Shown: in pieces, positions 32,927-40,844 of the stretch
How positions within the stretch are numbered: the first letter of the stretch is position 1
Layout of the letters: each line of letters starts with the position of its first letter
Assembly: GCF_040120695.1 (NCBI RefSeq)
Contig: NZ_JBEEAC010000005.1
Span: 124,001-188,000, forward strand
Direction: 5' to 3'
Origin: Plantactinospora sp040120695
Lineage (GTDB): Bacteria; Actinomycetota; Actinomycetes; Mycobacteriales; Micromonosporaceae
Length of the DNA stretch: 64,000 nt
Position numbers and translations under genes: made by a program
Notes under the pieces: generated by a model
Told to the model about the DNA's origin: nothing
The model's input: the letters and a program-made list of their open reading frames with translations, nothing else
Database searches by the model: none

Positions 32927-33203
32927 GTCCGTTCCTGATGGACATGCGAAAGCTTCTTGTGAATACAGCGGAGGCCCGACAGCGGCCCTCGGCTGTTTCA
33001 TGCCCGGCCGGAGCAGCCGTAACCACCTGTTGGTTGTTGGTACGCTCCTCCGGCCAAATCGGTAAGCGGGTTGCGATCCAGCACCATGGCAAAGGGTTCC
33101 GTCATCTCGAACCGCTCCACCCAACAGTCGTCCCCTATACGAGTAGTTCCGATGTCAGGGGGTCGATGTCTGGGCATGAAGGGAGGGCGTCCAAGATCGT
33201 GTT
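32927..33203. other. Gene-free stretch between tRNA terminator and IS relic
   Basis: No reading frame here resembles a known protein on either strand. Base composition is lower in GC than in neighbouring genes. A minus-strand frame (about 33000-33130, reading WVERFEMTEPFAMVLDRNP) looks somewhat protein-like but was not recognised. It may be decayed insertion-element or prophage DNA next to the tRNA. Confidence 0.5.
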
Positions 33204-33360
33204 GTGACGCAAGACCTGGACACCCTCTTGACCGCACTGTACGTAAGATCGACGACAGCTCCGGGCGCCCCCCCGGCGGCGAGGCAGACCACCGGTGCGC
33301 TGATCCCCGGCTTCCTCACCCAGACCGGACTCAGGCTGAGTTGCGGAAGCCTGGCAGCGA
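33204..33360 (+). pseudogene. IS982-family transposase N-terminal relic, frameshifted
   Basis: The stretch begins VTQDLDTLLTALYV, the start typical of actinobacterial IS982-type transposases (DLDTLLTALYVKIDD). After LYV the frame breaks: the continuation KIDDSSGRPP appears in the next frame, explained by loss of one base in GTACGT-AAGATCGACGAC. A later segment (LIPGFLTQTG) vaguely resembles the LFPYLPQQPGY part. No catalytic domain or terminal repeats were found. This is a decayed fragment downstream of the tRNA. Confidence 0.45.
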
Positions 33361-33503
33361 AAGTCACCGATGACCGCGTTCCGCCGACCGTCGCGAGACT
33401 GCTGCCCAGACATGCCCCGGGCGACCCGCCCAGGCCCCTTATGCCCGAGCCCAGCGGGACCGCAGCTCGCAGCGCCAGCAGTACGCCAGCACGCTGCCCG
33501 CTA

Positions 33504-33523
33504 TATATTTGCCGATATGGCAA
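33504..33523 (+). promoter_or_regulatory. TATATT -10 element and TTGCC-N5-GGCAA dyad
   Basis: TATATT (33504-33509) is an unusually AT-rich -10-like box for this genome. It is followed at once by the perfect dyad TTGCC-GATAT-GGCAA (33509-33523), which overlaps the ATG at 33517 of the broken VOC gene. The position suggests a repressor site at a leaderless start. Confidence 0.5.
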
Positions 33524-33808
33524 CAACCATCGACTCCGTGACTACCGAGGTCACTGATACCGCACCGGCGGAGGCCTTCCATACCAGGGCCTTCGATGTG
33601 GCTGACCGGGTGTTGGTGGGCGCGTCGCAGGCGCCGTCGACCGACTTCCGGGGGTTCACTTCGTCGCTGGTGGTGTCCCCCGCTCGTCAGGACCGCCGGC
33701 GTCCCGGCAGACAGTACCGGATCGCACCGACTCCTGATCCGCGGAAACGTTGAAGCGTTCACCGACCCGGACGGATTCGTCTGGAAGCACCGGAGGACTG
33801 AGCCATGA
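33517..33808 (+). pseudogene. VOC/glyoxalase-family gene with large internal deletion
   Basis: The 5' part reads MATTIDSVTTEVTDTAPAEA and then DFRGFTSSLVVS, the N-terminus of a two-domain VOC (glyoxalase/bleomycin-resistance) protein of about 220 residues. About 50 codons in, the frame shifts and reads AGVPADSTGSHRLLI followed by EAFTDPDGFVWKHRR, which is the last 30-odd residues of the same family. The middle, roughly 130 codons, is missing. The old stop codon still overlaps the start of the DUF1801 gene (ATGA), so the ancestral operon layout is preserved. Promoter-like sequence in front is intact. Confidence 0.65.
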
Positions 33809-34236
33809 CAGACCGTAAGAAGAAGGCCGACGTCGAGCCCAAGCTGCTCTCGGGCGGCAACCCGCAAATCCCCAAGGGCGAGGGGAACGGCCCGGTGCGC
33901 GACTACATCGCCGCCATGCCCGACTGGAAACAGGACATCGGGCAGCGCCTGGATGACCTGATCGTCGGCACCGTGCCCGACGTCCACAAGGCCGTGAAGT
34001 GGAACCAGCCCTACTACGGCCACAAAGACAAGGGCTGGTTCCTGTCGTTTCGCTGCTACACGCAGTACGTGCAGGTGGCGTTCCTCAAAGGGACCTCGCT
34101 CGACCCGATGCCCCCGAAGCCGTCCAAGCACGCCGAGGTGCGTTACGTCGATATCCGCCATGGCGACGTTCTGGACGAGGACCAGTTCCGGTCCTGGATC
34201 GAGCAGGCCAGCAACCTTCCCGGCGAGAAAATGTGA
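33805..34236 (+). CDS. DUF1801 domain-containing protein
   Basis: A 143-residue cytosolic protein of the DUF1801 (YdhG-like) family. A lysine-rich start MTDRKKKADVEPKLLSGGNP precedes VRDYIAAMPDWKQDIGQRLD, AVKWNQPYYGHKDKGWFLSF and YVQVAFLKGTSLDP, the typical helical start and beta-sheet with KWxxPxY. The structure is frataxin-like, and no enzymatic role is established. A strong GGAGG lies before the start, inside the end of the disrupted VOC gene. It looks intact although its operon partner is broken. Confidence 0.9.
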   Translation: MTDRKKKADVEPKLLSGGNPQIPKGEGNGPVRDYIAAMPDWKQDIGQRLDDLIVGTVPDVHKAVKWNQPYYGHKDKGWFLSFRCYTQYVQVAFLKGTSLDPMPPKPSKHAEVRYVDIRHGDVLDEDQFRSWIEQASNLPGEKM

Positions 34237-34249
34237 GGTAGCGGCCGGG

Positions 34250-35308
34250 TTATGCCGATGTTGGCTCGCCGCCATGGCCGGCAGCGTCCACCACGGCGAG
34301 CAGCGCGGCAGACTGTTCGGTGCGTTGGTACAACACGCGATGCCCGGACCGTCGTCCGGTGACCAGCCCGGCTCGGCGGAGCCGGGCGAGGTGGTAGGAG
34401 ACGGTTGCCGCGCTGAGGTGGTGACGGGCAGCCAGTTCGCTCGTTGAGCGAGGTGTGTCCAGGTCGTCGAGCAGGGCGGCCCGGCGGATTCCGAGCAGTG
34501 CCGATTCAACCGCCGGTGCGTCCGGGGCGGCCCAGACCCGACCTCGCCCCCGCGCCGGATAGCCGAACATTGCCTGGCCGGCTGTTCCGAGCCACAGCGC
34601 CGGTCCGGGGAGGAACACCGACGGGACCAGGACCACGGCGGTCGCCGCATCGAGGTTGATGTTGAGCGGACGTCGCATGGTGAACCGCGTACCGTCCCAG
34701 TCCAGGAGAGCATGAAGATCGTTGAAGACCGCGCCGAACCCTACCCGACTGGCCACCTCCGCTCGGTGCCGAACGTCCACGTCGAGGATCTGGTGAAGCC
34801 CAGGCCAGGAACCGGCCATGATCCGCCGCCAACAGCGCGCCAGCTGCTCGGCGACGCACTCGGCCAGCGTGGATTCTCCGGCCGCGAGCACGTCGGCGAC
34901 CGCAGGCGACAGCGGAGCGCGGGGGTCATGGCCGGGCCGAGCACCGGTACGGCGCAACACCTCCGGGGAGGGTGCGCCGATCCGAAACGCCATCTGCAGC
35001 TGCTGCCGCACCAATTCCGGCGACGTGGTGGAAACCGCCTCGAGTTCCTGCGCCAGCGTGGGGGCGTACTCAGGTGAGACCGGCACCAGGAAATCGGGCA
35101 CGTACCACGACGAGTGGTTTATCAGTCCGACCAGCACCGCGAGATCGGCGACGTCGGTCAGCGGCCGGGTCGCCGTTACCCACCACTGGGCGTACGGCGT
35201 TCGCTCAGGATGGCTCAGCACCTCCAGCCCGTTCGTCAGCTCGGCAAGCCGGGACAGCACGAATCTTGACCTGCCGAGGCCAGCGGCGTCCACCCTCACG
35301 CTGATCAC
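34250..35308 (-). CDS. ArsR-family regulator with DUF5937-like N-terminal domain
   Basis: A 352-residue regulator. A large N-terminal domain (about residues 1-240; FVLSRLAELTNGLEVLSHPE, HSSWYVPDFLVPVSPEYAPT) resembles the DUF5937-type sensory domain. The C-terminal winged helix (about 260-335) reads RRAALLDDLDTPRSTSELAA, then LSAATVSYHLARLRRAGLVT and RRSGHRVLYQRTEQSAALL, a clear ArsR DNA-binding unit. The GTG start (VISVRVDAAG) fits homologous N-termini. It is divergent from a secreted metallo-hydrolase gene, which it probably controls. A TTTCGAAA palindrome (35330-35337) lies between them. Confidence 0.88.
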   Translation of the reverse strand: MISVRVDAAGLGRSRFVLSRLAELTNGLEVLSHPERTPYAQWWVTATRPLTDVADLAVLVGLINHSSWYVPDFLVPVSPEYAPTLAQELEAVSTTSPELVRQQLQMAFRIGAPSPEVLRRTGARPGHDPRAPLSPAVADVLAAGESTLAECVAEQLARCWRRIMAGSWPGLHQILDVDVRHRAEVASRVGFGAVFNDLHALLDWDGTRFTMRRPLNINLDAATAVVLVPSVFLPGPALWLGTAGQAMFGYPARGRGRVWAAPDAPAVESALLGIRRAALLDDLDTPRSTSELAARHHLSAATVSYHLARLRRAGLVTGRRSGHRVLYQRTEQSAALLAVVDAAGHGGEPTSA

Positions 35309-35469
35309 AGGCCCAAACACCCCCCGTACTTTCGAAAATCCTCGAATCGTTGGCGCTGTACCATCGCGGGCTGCTCGACTTGCCCGCACCCGATCGACTA
35401 CCGCTGGTCGGAGCCGAACCCGCCGGCCGAACCGGAACCGTTCGGCGGTCAATTACCCGAGGGAGAGCA

Positions 35470-36531
35470 GTGAGCAACAGCCGTCACCCGATCGCACGCC
35501 GAACATTCCTGCTGGCAGCCACCGCCCTTGGCGTCGGCGCGTCCCAGTTTGGCAGCCAGACCGCCGCGTCGGCGACCAGCACCGTCGCTGGCCTCGGCCA
35601 CACCACAGCTGGTACCAGGCACGGCCACACCGCGACCGCCATCCGGTCGGTCGGTGGCTTCGACGTCATGGCACTGTACGACGCGGCCGGCTCGTTCTTT
35701 ACGACCCGGCAGACCGCTTTCCCCACCGCGACACCTGCCGACTGGAAGGCAGCCGCGGACCTGGATCCCGCCGCGTTCGGCCCGAACGACGAGTGGAACC
35801 TGGATTTCCGGTGCTACGCGATCCGGCGGCCGGGCGGTCGGGTGATCCTGGTCGACACCGGTGTGGGCCCGGTCGGCAGCCCGGCGTCGAGCTGGGCGCC
35901 GGTACCGGGCCACCTGCCAGAGCGGCTTGCTGAGGCAGGTATCGAAGTCAACGACGTCGACATGGTGGTGCTGACGCACGTACATAGCGATCATATCGGT
36001 TGGTCGGTTTTGCCGGATGGTACGCCAGTCTTTCCCAATGCCCGGTATGTGCTCCAGCGCAACGAGGTGATGGCTCTGGAAGCCGGCGACCCGGCGCTGC
36101 TGAGCTACGTTGTCGAGCCGCTTCGCCGGACCGGGCAACTATGGGAGGTGCGGGGAGCGGCCTCGCTGGTCGGGCGCTCGAACGGACCCGCCGGCCGCGC
36201 TGGTACCAGGGTTCGCGTGGTGCCGACCCCGGGACACACACCGGGGCACCAGTCCGTGCTCGTCGAGCACAGCCGACGACAGATTGCGATCACCGGTGAC
36301 GTTCTGGTGCACGCCGTGCAGTTGGTCAACCCCGACGTCGGCTACCTGTACGAAGACGACCAGGATTCTGCCCGCCGAAGCCGAAAGGCGCTGCTGGCCG
36401 AGGCCGGCTCCCGCCGTGCCCTGCTCGCCACCGCGCACCTCAAGCAGCCGTTCGTGCGGGCTGCGCCCCACCGCCACCGGTCGGACAGTGTGGCCCGAGG
36501 CACTCGCCGGACCGGCGGCGGCCCGGACTGA
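35470..36531 (+). CDS. Tat-exported MBL-fold metallo-hydrolase
   Basis: A 353-residue metallo-beta-lactamase-fold hydrolase. The N-terminus has a twin-arginine signal (IARRTFLLAATALGVGASQF), so it is likely exported folded. The dinuclear zinc motif is LTHVHSDHIGW, with later ligands in TPGHTPGHQSVLVEH and ITGDVLVHAVQL. This is the lactonase/quinolone-type MBL group (MBL fold with DTGVGPVG before the HxHxDH). The substrate could be a lactone or antibiotic, but this is not determined. The GTG start is preceded by GAGGGAG. The C-terminus ends in a basic tail. Divergent from the ArsR/DUF5937 regulator. Confidence 0.9.
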   Translation: MSNSRHPIARRTFLLAATALGVGASQFGSQTAASATSTVAGLGHTTAGTRHGHTATAIRSVGGFDVMALYDAAGSFFTTRQTAFPTATPADWKAAADLDPAAFGPNDEWNLDFRCYAIRRPGGRVILVDTGVGPVGSPASSWAPVPGHLPERLAEAGIEVNDVDMVVLTHVHSDHIGWSVLPDGTPVFPNARYVLQRNEVMALEAGDPALLSYVVEPLRRTGQLWEVRGAASLVGRSNGPAGRAGTRVRVVPTPGHTPGHQSVLVEHSRRQIAITGDVLVHAVQLVNPDVGYLYEDDQDSARRSRKALLAEAGSRRALLATAHLKQPFVRAAPHRHRSDSVARGTRRTGGGPD

Positions 36532-36532
36532 G

Positions 36533-39265
36533 TCATTCCCCGCCGGGGTGCGGCGCATCCTCGGATCGGTGCTGCGGGTCGTCCCGGCCCCACGAGCCGA
36601 GCAGCCTGTCGGCCCGCTTCTCAAGGATCCGGAACCCGGTCCGGCGGGCCTCGGTGAGCGCGCGCTGCCCGTACTCGCGGGCCTCGGCCGCCCGGCCGAG
36701 GCCGTGCCACGCGGCGGAAAGGCCGAGGAACGCCTCGATCCGCGGAAAGGGGTCGTGGCTGGCGCGGGTCTGTTCGAGAGCCAGCTCGTGGTGCTGCACG
36801 GCGTCCCGCTCCTGGCCGAGGTGGTGGTAGACGGTGCCGAGCGTGTTCAAGGCGTCAGCCTCGATCCGGACGTCACCGAGCAGACGGGCCTGAGCAACCG
36901 CGGTACGTGCCAGATCCAGCGCCTGCCGGGACTGTCCGTGGTCGCGGTACACCTCGGCGAGGTCGCGCAGGGTGTACGCCTCCGCGCCGCGGTCGCCGGC
37001 CTGCCGGTTCAGCGTCAGGGCAAGGCTGAGGTGGTCCAGGGCCTCGTCGAGCCGGCCGGTGGCGTGACAGATCTCGCCGAGGGTGCTGAGAGCCGCGGCC
37101 TCGGCCTGGCGTGATTCGGTCTGGCGTGAGCCTGCCTGCTCGGTCTGGCGTGATCCGGCCTGCTCGGCCTGGCGTGATCCGGCCTGCTCGGCCTGTGATC
37201 CGGCCTGCTCGGCCTGTGATCCGGCCTGCTCGGCCTGGCGTGATCCGGCCTGCCGCCGCAGTGCCAGTGCTCGGGTGGCCGACTCGAGAGCCTCGGGAAA
37301 CCGGGCCAGATACCAGTACGTTCGGGCGAGGTGGTTGAGGGTGAGTGCCTCGCCGTCGAGTGAACCCACCCGGCGGTACAGCGTCAACGCGCGACCGTAG
37401 ACCTCGGCGGCCTGCTCCAGCTTGCCGGCGTCCCGGTGCACGGTCGCGAGTACGCCGAGGGCGGTGGCCTGCCCCTGCTCCCACCCGCTGCGTTCGGCGA
37501 GGGCGAGGGCGGCGGTGCAGTGCGCGATCGCCTCGACGTACCGCCGCTGACGGTGCTCGATGTTGCTCAGGCTGAGCAGCGTGCTGGCCCGGGCCCGCGG
37601 GTCGCCGTCGGCCTCGGCGGCGCGCAGCGCGTCCCGGGTGGCGCGGGTCAGGTCGACGGTGTGCATGCGCAGCCAGAAGTAACTGCGCAGCGTGTCGGCC
37701 AGCAACCATGCGGTCGACCGGGGTCCGTGTGCGGCGGCGTACGCGATGGCGGCGACCAGGTTGCCCCGCTCGGCGTCGAGCCAGGCCATCGCGGTCGCGG
37801 CGTCGTCGAAGGCGGGTGCCGGAACCGCCGCCACCGGTACCGGAAGGCGTAGCCGGTCCGGGTAGAGCAGCCTCGCCGCCGCGTCGGCCCGCTGTAGGTA
37901 CCGGTCGAACAACCGGCGCAGCGCAGCCTGTCGTACGTCTGCGGTGTCCTCCGTTCGTGAACTCTCCGCGGCGTACTGGAGCAGCAGGTCATGGCTGGTG
38001 TATCGGCCCGTCGAATGTTCCGTGAGCAGGTGCGCCGCCGCCAACCGCTCCAGCAGCCGGCCGGCGACGGTCGTCGTCGTCTCGACCAGCGCGGCGGCGG
38101 ACTCGGGGGTGAGGTCGGGGCCGGGTACCAGTCCGGAGAGCCGGAACAGTCGCCGCAGGTCAGGGGCCAGTGCCCGGTACGACAGATCGAAGGTGGCCCG
38201 CACCCCGGACTGCTCGTCGTCGATCTCCAGTCCCGCCAGGGTGTCGCGGCGCAACTCGGCGACGTGGTCGGCGATCCGGCGCCCTGGCCGGTCGATCACC
38301 GCGGCCGCGGCGAGGCGCAGCGCCAGCGGCAGGAACGAACATGCCCGGGCCAACTCGCCGGTGGCGTCGGGCTCGGCGGCCACCCGGTCGGCGCCCAGGA
38401 TCCGGGCCAGCAACAGGTGTGCCTCGTCGGCACCGAGCACGTCCAGGCTCAACCGGCGGGCACCCTCGCGCGCCACCAGGCCGGAGAGCCGGTCCCGGCT
38501 GGTGACCAGCACCAGCGAACCCGCGCCGGCCGGAAGCAGCGGCCGGACCTGCGCGGCGTCCGCCGCGTTGTCCAGCACCACCAGTACCCGGCGGTCGGCC
38601 AGCAGCGAACGGTACCGCGCGGCCGCCGACTCCTGCTCCGTCGGTATCTCGTCGGCCGGCACGCCGAGGCTGCGGAGGAACTGGGCGAGAGCCTCGACCG
38701 GCAGTACCGGATCGCTTCGCGCGTATCCGCGCAGGTTCGCATACAGTTGGCCGTCCGGGAACCGCTCGGAGACCTGGTGCGCCCAGTGCACGGCGAGGGC
38801 CGTCTTGCCCACTCCCGCCGTACCGGCGATCACCGCGACCACCACCGGCGTCCCGTCGCCAGCCACCAGCTCAGCCAGCCATTTGAGCTGGTCCCGACGG
38901 CCCGTGAAGCCGAATGCCTCCGCGGGCAGCTCCCTCGGCACGGCGGCGGGGGGCGGGGGTGCGCCGGGAGCGACCACCGCCAGGTCCGCCTCGCGGGCCT
39001 GCACCTCCCGGGCATGCCGCCACAGCCGGCCGAACTCGTCGACGTCACCCCCGAGCCGGGTCACGATCTCCTCCACCACCGCCCACCTGGCGAGGCGGGG
39101 CAGGCTGAACGCGTCGTGGATGGTGGTCGGGTTGATCCCCCGGGGCCGGCGCTCGCTGCGGCTGGCCCGCTGCAACTCGCGCATGCTCGGCCAGCCTGCC
39201 GACGCGTGCAGGTCATGCAGCCGCTGGTAGTAGAGCCGGATCGGCCCGTCCGGCACCAGGGGCAT
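36533..39265 (-). CDS. AfsR-like NB-ARC/TPR regulatory ATPase
   Basis: A 910-residue STAND-type signalling protein. Residues 1-90 form a helix-turn-helix-like part (LYYQRLHDLHASAGWPSMRE, TTIHDAFSLPRLARWAVVEE). An NB-ARC ATPase (about 115-400) has Walker A GTAGVGKT (148-155), a Walker-B-type strand VLVVLDNAADAAQVRPLL and LVTSRDRLSGL. A winged-helix and linker follow, and from about 480 to the end there are many TPR repeats. A low-complexity SRQAEQAG repeat interrupts the TPRs near residue 690. Such proteins sense ligands or partners and regulate secondary metabolism or secretion. It is divergent from a secreted protease with a strong palindrome between them. Confidence 0.9.
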   Translation of the reverse strand: MPLVPDGPIRLYYQRLHDLHASAGWPSMRELQRASRSERRPRGINPTTIHDAFSLPRLARWAVVEEIVTRLGGDVDEFGRLWRHAREVQAREADLAVVAPGAPPPPAAVPRELPAEAFGFTGRRDQLKWLAELVAGDGTPVVVAVIAGTAGVGKTALAVHWAHQVSERFPDGQLYANLRGYARSDPVLPVEALAQFLRSLGVPADEIPTEQESAAARYRSLLADRRVLVVLDNAADAAQVRPLLPAGAGSLVLVTSRDRLSGLVAREGARRLSLDVLGADEAHLLLARILGADRVAAEPDATGELARACSFLPLALRLAAAAVIDRPGRRIADHVAELRRDTLAGLEIDDEQSGVRATFDLSYRALAPDLRRLFRLSGLVPGPDLTPESAAALVETTTTVAGRLLERLAAAHLLTEHSTGRYTSHDLLLQYAAESSRTEDTADVRQAALRRLFDRYLQRADAAARLLYPDRLRLPVPVAAVPAPAFDDAATAMAWLDAERGNLVAAIAYAAAHGPRSTAWLLADTLRSYFWLRMHTVDLTRATRDALRAAEADGDPRARASTLLSLSNIEHRQRRYVEAIAHCTAALALAERSGWEQGQATALGVLATVHRDAGKLEQAAEVYGRALTLYRRVGSLDGEALTLNHLARTYWYLARFPEALESATRALALRRQAGSRQAEQAGSQAEQAGSQAEQAGSRQAEQAGSRQTEQAGSRQTESRQAEAAALSTLGEICHATGRLDEALDHLSLALTLNRQAGDRGAEAYTLRDLAEVYRDHGQSRQALDLARTAVAQARLLGDVRIEADALNTLGTVYHHLGQERDAVQHHELALEQTRASHDPFPRIEAFLGLSAAWHGLGRAAEAREYGQRALTEARRTGFRILEKRADRLLGSWGRDDPQHRSEDAPHPGGE
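37101..37252 (-). repeat. 21/24-bp tandem repeats inside the TPR array
   Basis: Units of 24 bases (GCGTGATCCGGCCTGCTCGGCCTG and close variants) and 21 bases (the same without GCG) alternate. They encode runs of SRQAEQAG or SQAEQAG in the NB-ARC/TPR protein. Both unit sizes keep the frame. Some units carry substitutions (RQTEQAG). Confidence 0.85.
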
Positions 39266-39375
39266 CCTAAGCCGTCCTATCGGTGCCACCCCCACGCACA
39301 ACCGGAAAGGCGTCCATCGATGTGAGTATCGCAGCTGCCCGACGGGGTGTCAGTCGCGTGGGGACGCGGTCGGCT

Positions 39376-39392
39376 GACTGTCAGCGACAGTC
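39376..39392. promoter_or_regulatory. GACTGTC-AGC-GACAGTC palindrome between divergent genes
   Basis: A perfect inverted repeat with 7-base arms and 3-base centre sits in the 223-base gap between the AfsR-like regulator and the S1 protease gene, about 97 bases before the protease start. Further GTCAG half-sites flank it. It is a candidate operator for divergent control. Confidence 0.55.
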
Positions 39393-39488
39393 CTGACGGC
39401 CGCGAGCCCTGCCGCCGGCGCCGCAACGCCGCCATCCTCGGAGCACAGCCATCGGGATTCACCGATGGGCGCTAGGAGGAGACAGCGA

Positions 39489-40772
39489 ATGGAACCCAGA
39501 ACCCCTCTGACCGGTGGTCGCCCGCGTGGGTTGATGATCGCCGGCGCGGCCATGCTCCTCGCCGCACTGCTGGCGGGACCCGCGAGCGCGGCCGCTGCCC
39601 CGGACGCGGTGTCGGACGCGGCGTTGACCGGACCCGCCGTCGACCAGGGCCTGCCCGGCGGAGCCGTGGAGACCATCGCCCGGGCCTATCGTGCGGCGCA
39701 CCCCGAGATGTCGCCGGCGGCGGCACGCAGCGCCGCCGCGCAGCAGACCAGGCGCAGGCAACTGCACAGCAAGGTCATCCAGGACCCGGCGACGTTCGGC
39801 GGTGCCTGGTTCGACCCGCCGTCCGGCGTACTGCACGTCGCGACGACGACCAAGGCTGCCGAGGCGGCCACGGCGGCACTCGGCCGTGACCTCGGTGTCC
39901 GCGTACAGACCCACCTCGTGAGCCGCAGCTTCGCCGAACTCGAGCGCTCGGCGGAGGCGCTGCGCGCCGGTACCGACGCCCTCGGTCTTGCCGCCGAGGA
40001 CAACGTGGGCATCGACGTCAAGGCCAACCAGGTGGTGGTCGCCGTACCGGCGCGACAGCTGTCCGCGCTGGGTTCCCTGGCAGCGGGGGACGGAGTGGCA
40101 CTGGTGGCGCGAAGCACCGTGCGGGACGTGCCGGACGTCTGCACCTCGCGCAGCAACTGCAACGACAGCCTCCGGGCCGGCCTCATTGTCGCGCCGTCGG
40201 GGTGCTCGCTGGGCTGGATGGCGCACGACACCCGCACCCCCAACGTGCGGTGGCTGATGAGCGCCGGCCACTGCTCCACCGGCGTCGGGGTCACCTGGTC
40301 GACCGGCGGCACGAACATCGGCCCGCTGCGCGGCGCCACGAACAGCGGGCGGGTCGACGTGTCCTTCATCGAGGTGACCAACTCCACCTACGCCAACGAC
40401 AGCATCGGCCGGATCTACTCCCACAACTCGGCCAACCGTTTCATTCGGATCAACGGCGCCGCGACCTCGATGGCACAGTTCGTGGTGGGCGAGACGGCGT
40501 GCCTGGCCGCGAACGCCACCGACCTGACCGGGACGAACCGCTGCGGCGTGATCGGCTCGGTCAGCGACCCCGACCGGCGGGGCATGGTGCGCGTCGACAA
40601 CGAGGATGCCTGCGGCGGTGACAGCGGTGGCGGATGGTACGAGCTCAACGCCGACGGCACCCGGATCGCGCTCGGCATGCACAGCAGCAGTTCCCAGTCC
40701 TGTCACGACGAGTCCGGGCACTCCAACTTCACCCCGCTGCCCGCGATCGGCAGCATCTCGGTGGACGTCTGA
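39489..40772 (+). CDS. Secreted chymotrypsin-like (S1) serine protease
   Basis: A 427-residue secreted serine protease of the alpha-lytic/streptogrisin type. A Sec signal peptide (LMIAGAAMLLAALLAGPASA) is followed by a pro-region with a helical TIARAYRAAHPEMSPAAARS start (about residues 45-200), then the mature enzyme. The catalytic triad is His261 (SAGHCS), Asp290 (RVDVSF) and Ser379 (GDSGGG). Several cysteines would form disulfides. The pro-region probably acts as an intramolecular chaperone removed on activation. The ATG is preceded by GGAGACAG. It is divergent from the AfsR-like regulator, which may control it, and ends at a strong terminator. Confidence 0.94.
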   Translation: MEPRTPLTGGRPRGLMIAGAAMLLAALLAGPASAAAAPDAVSDAALTGPAVDQGLPGGAVETIARAYRAAHPEMSPAAARSAAAQQTRRRQLHSKVIQDPATFGGAWFDPPSGVLHVATTTKAAEAATAALGRDLGVRVQTHLVSRSFAELERSAEALRAGTDALGLAAEDNVGIDVKANQVVVAVPARQLSALGSLAAGDGVALVARSTVRDVPDVCTSRSNCNDSLRAGLIVAPSGCSLGWMAHDTRTPNVRWLMSAGHCSTGVGVTWSTGGTNIGPLRGATNSGRVDVSFIEVTNSTYANDSIGRIYSHNSANRFIRINGAATSMAQFVVGETACLAANATDLTGTNRCGVIGSVSDPDRRGMVRVDNEDACGGDSGGGWYELNADGTRIALGMHSSSSQSCHDESGHSNFTPLPAIGSISVDV

Positions 40773-40790
40773 ACGAGGGCTCGGTCGTAG

Positions 40791-40820
40791 GGGGTCCGCC
40801 GGGGCAGCCCGGCGGACCCC
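40791..40820 (+). terminator. Terminator hairpin after the protease gene
   Basis: A 13-bp perfect stem (GGGGTCCGCCGGG with CCCGGCGGACCCC) and a 4-base loop lies 18 bases after the protease stop. It also separates the protease from the convergent C39-like gene. Confidence 0.9.
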
Positions 40821-40844
40821 GCCGTCCGTCCGCCGGCCCGGCGG

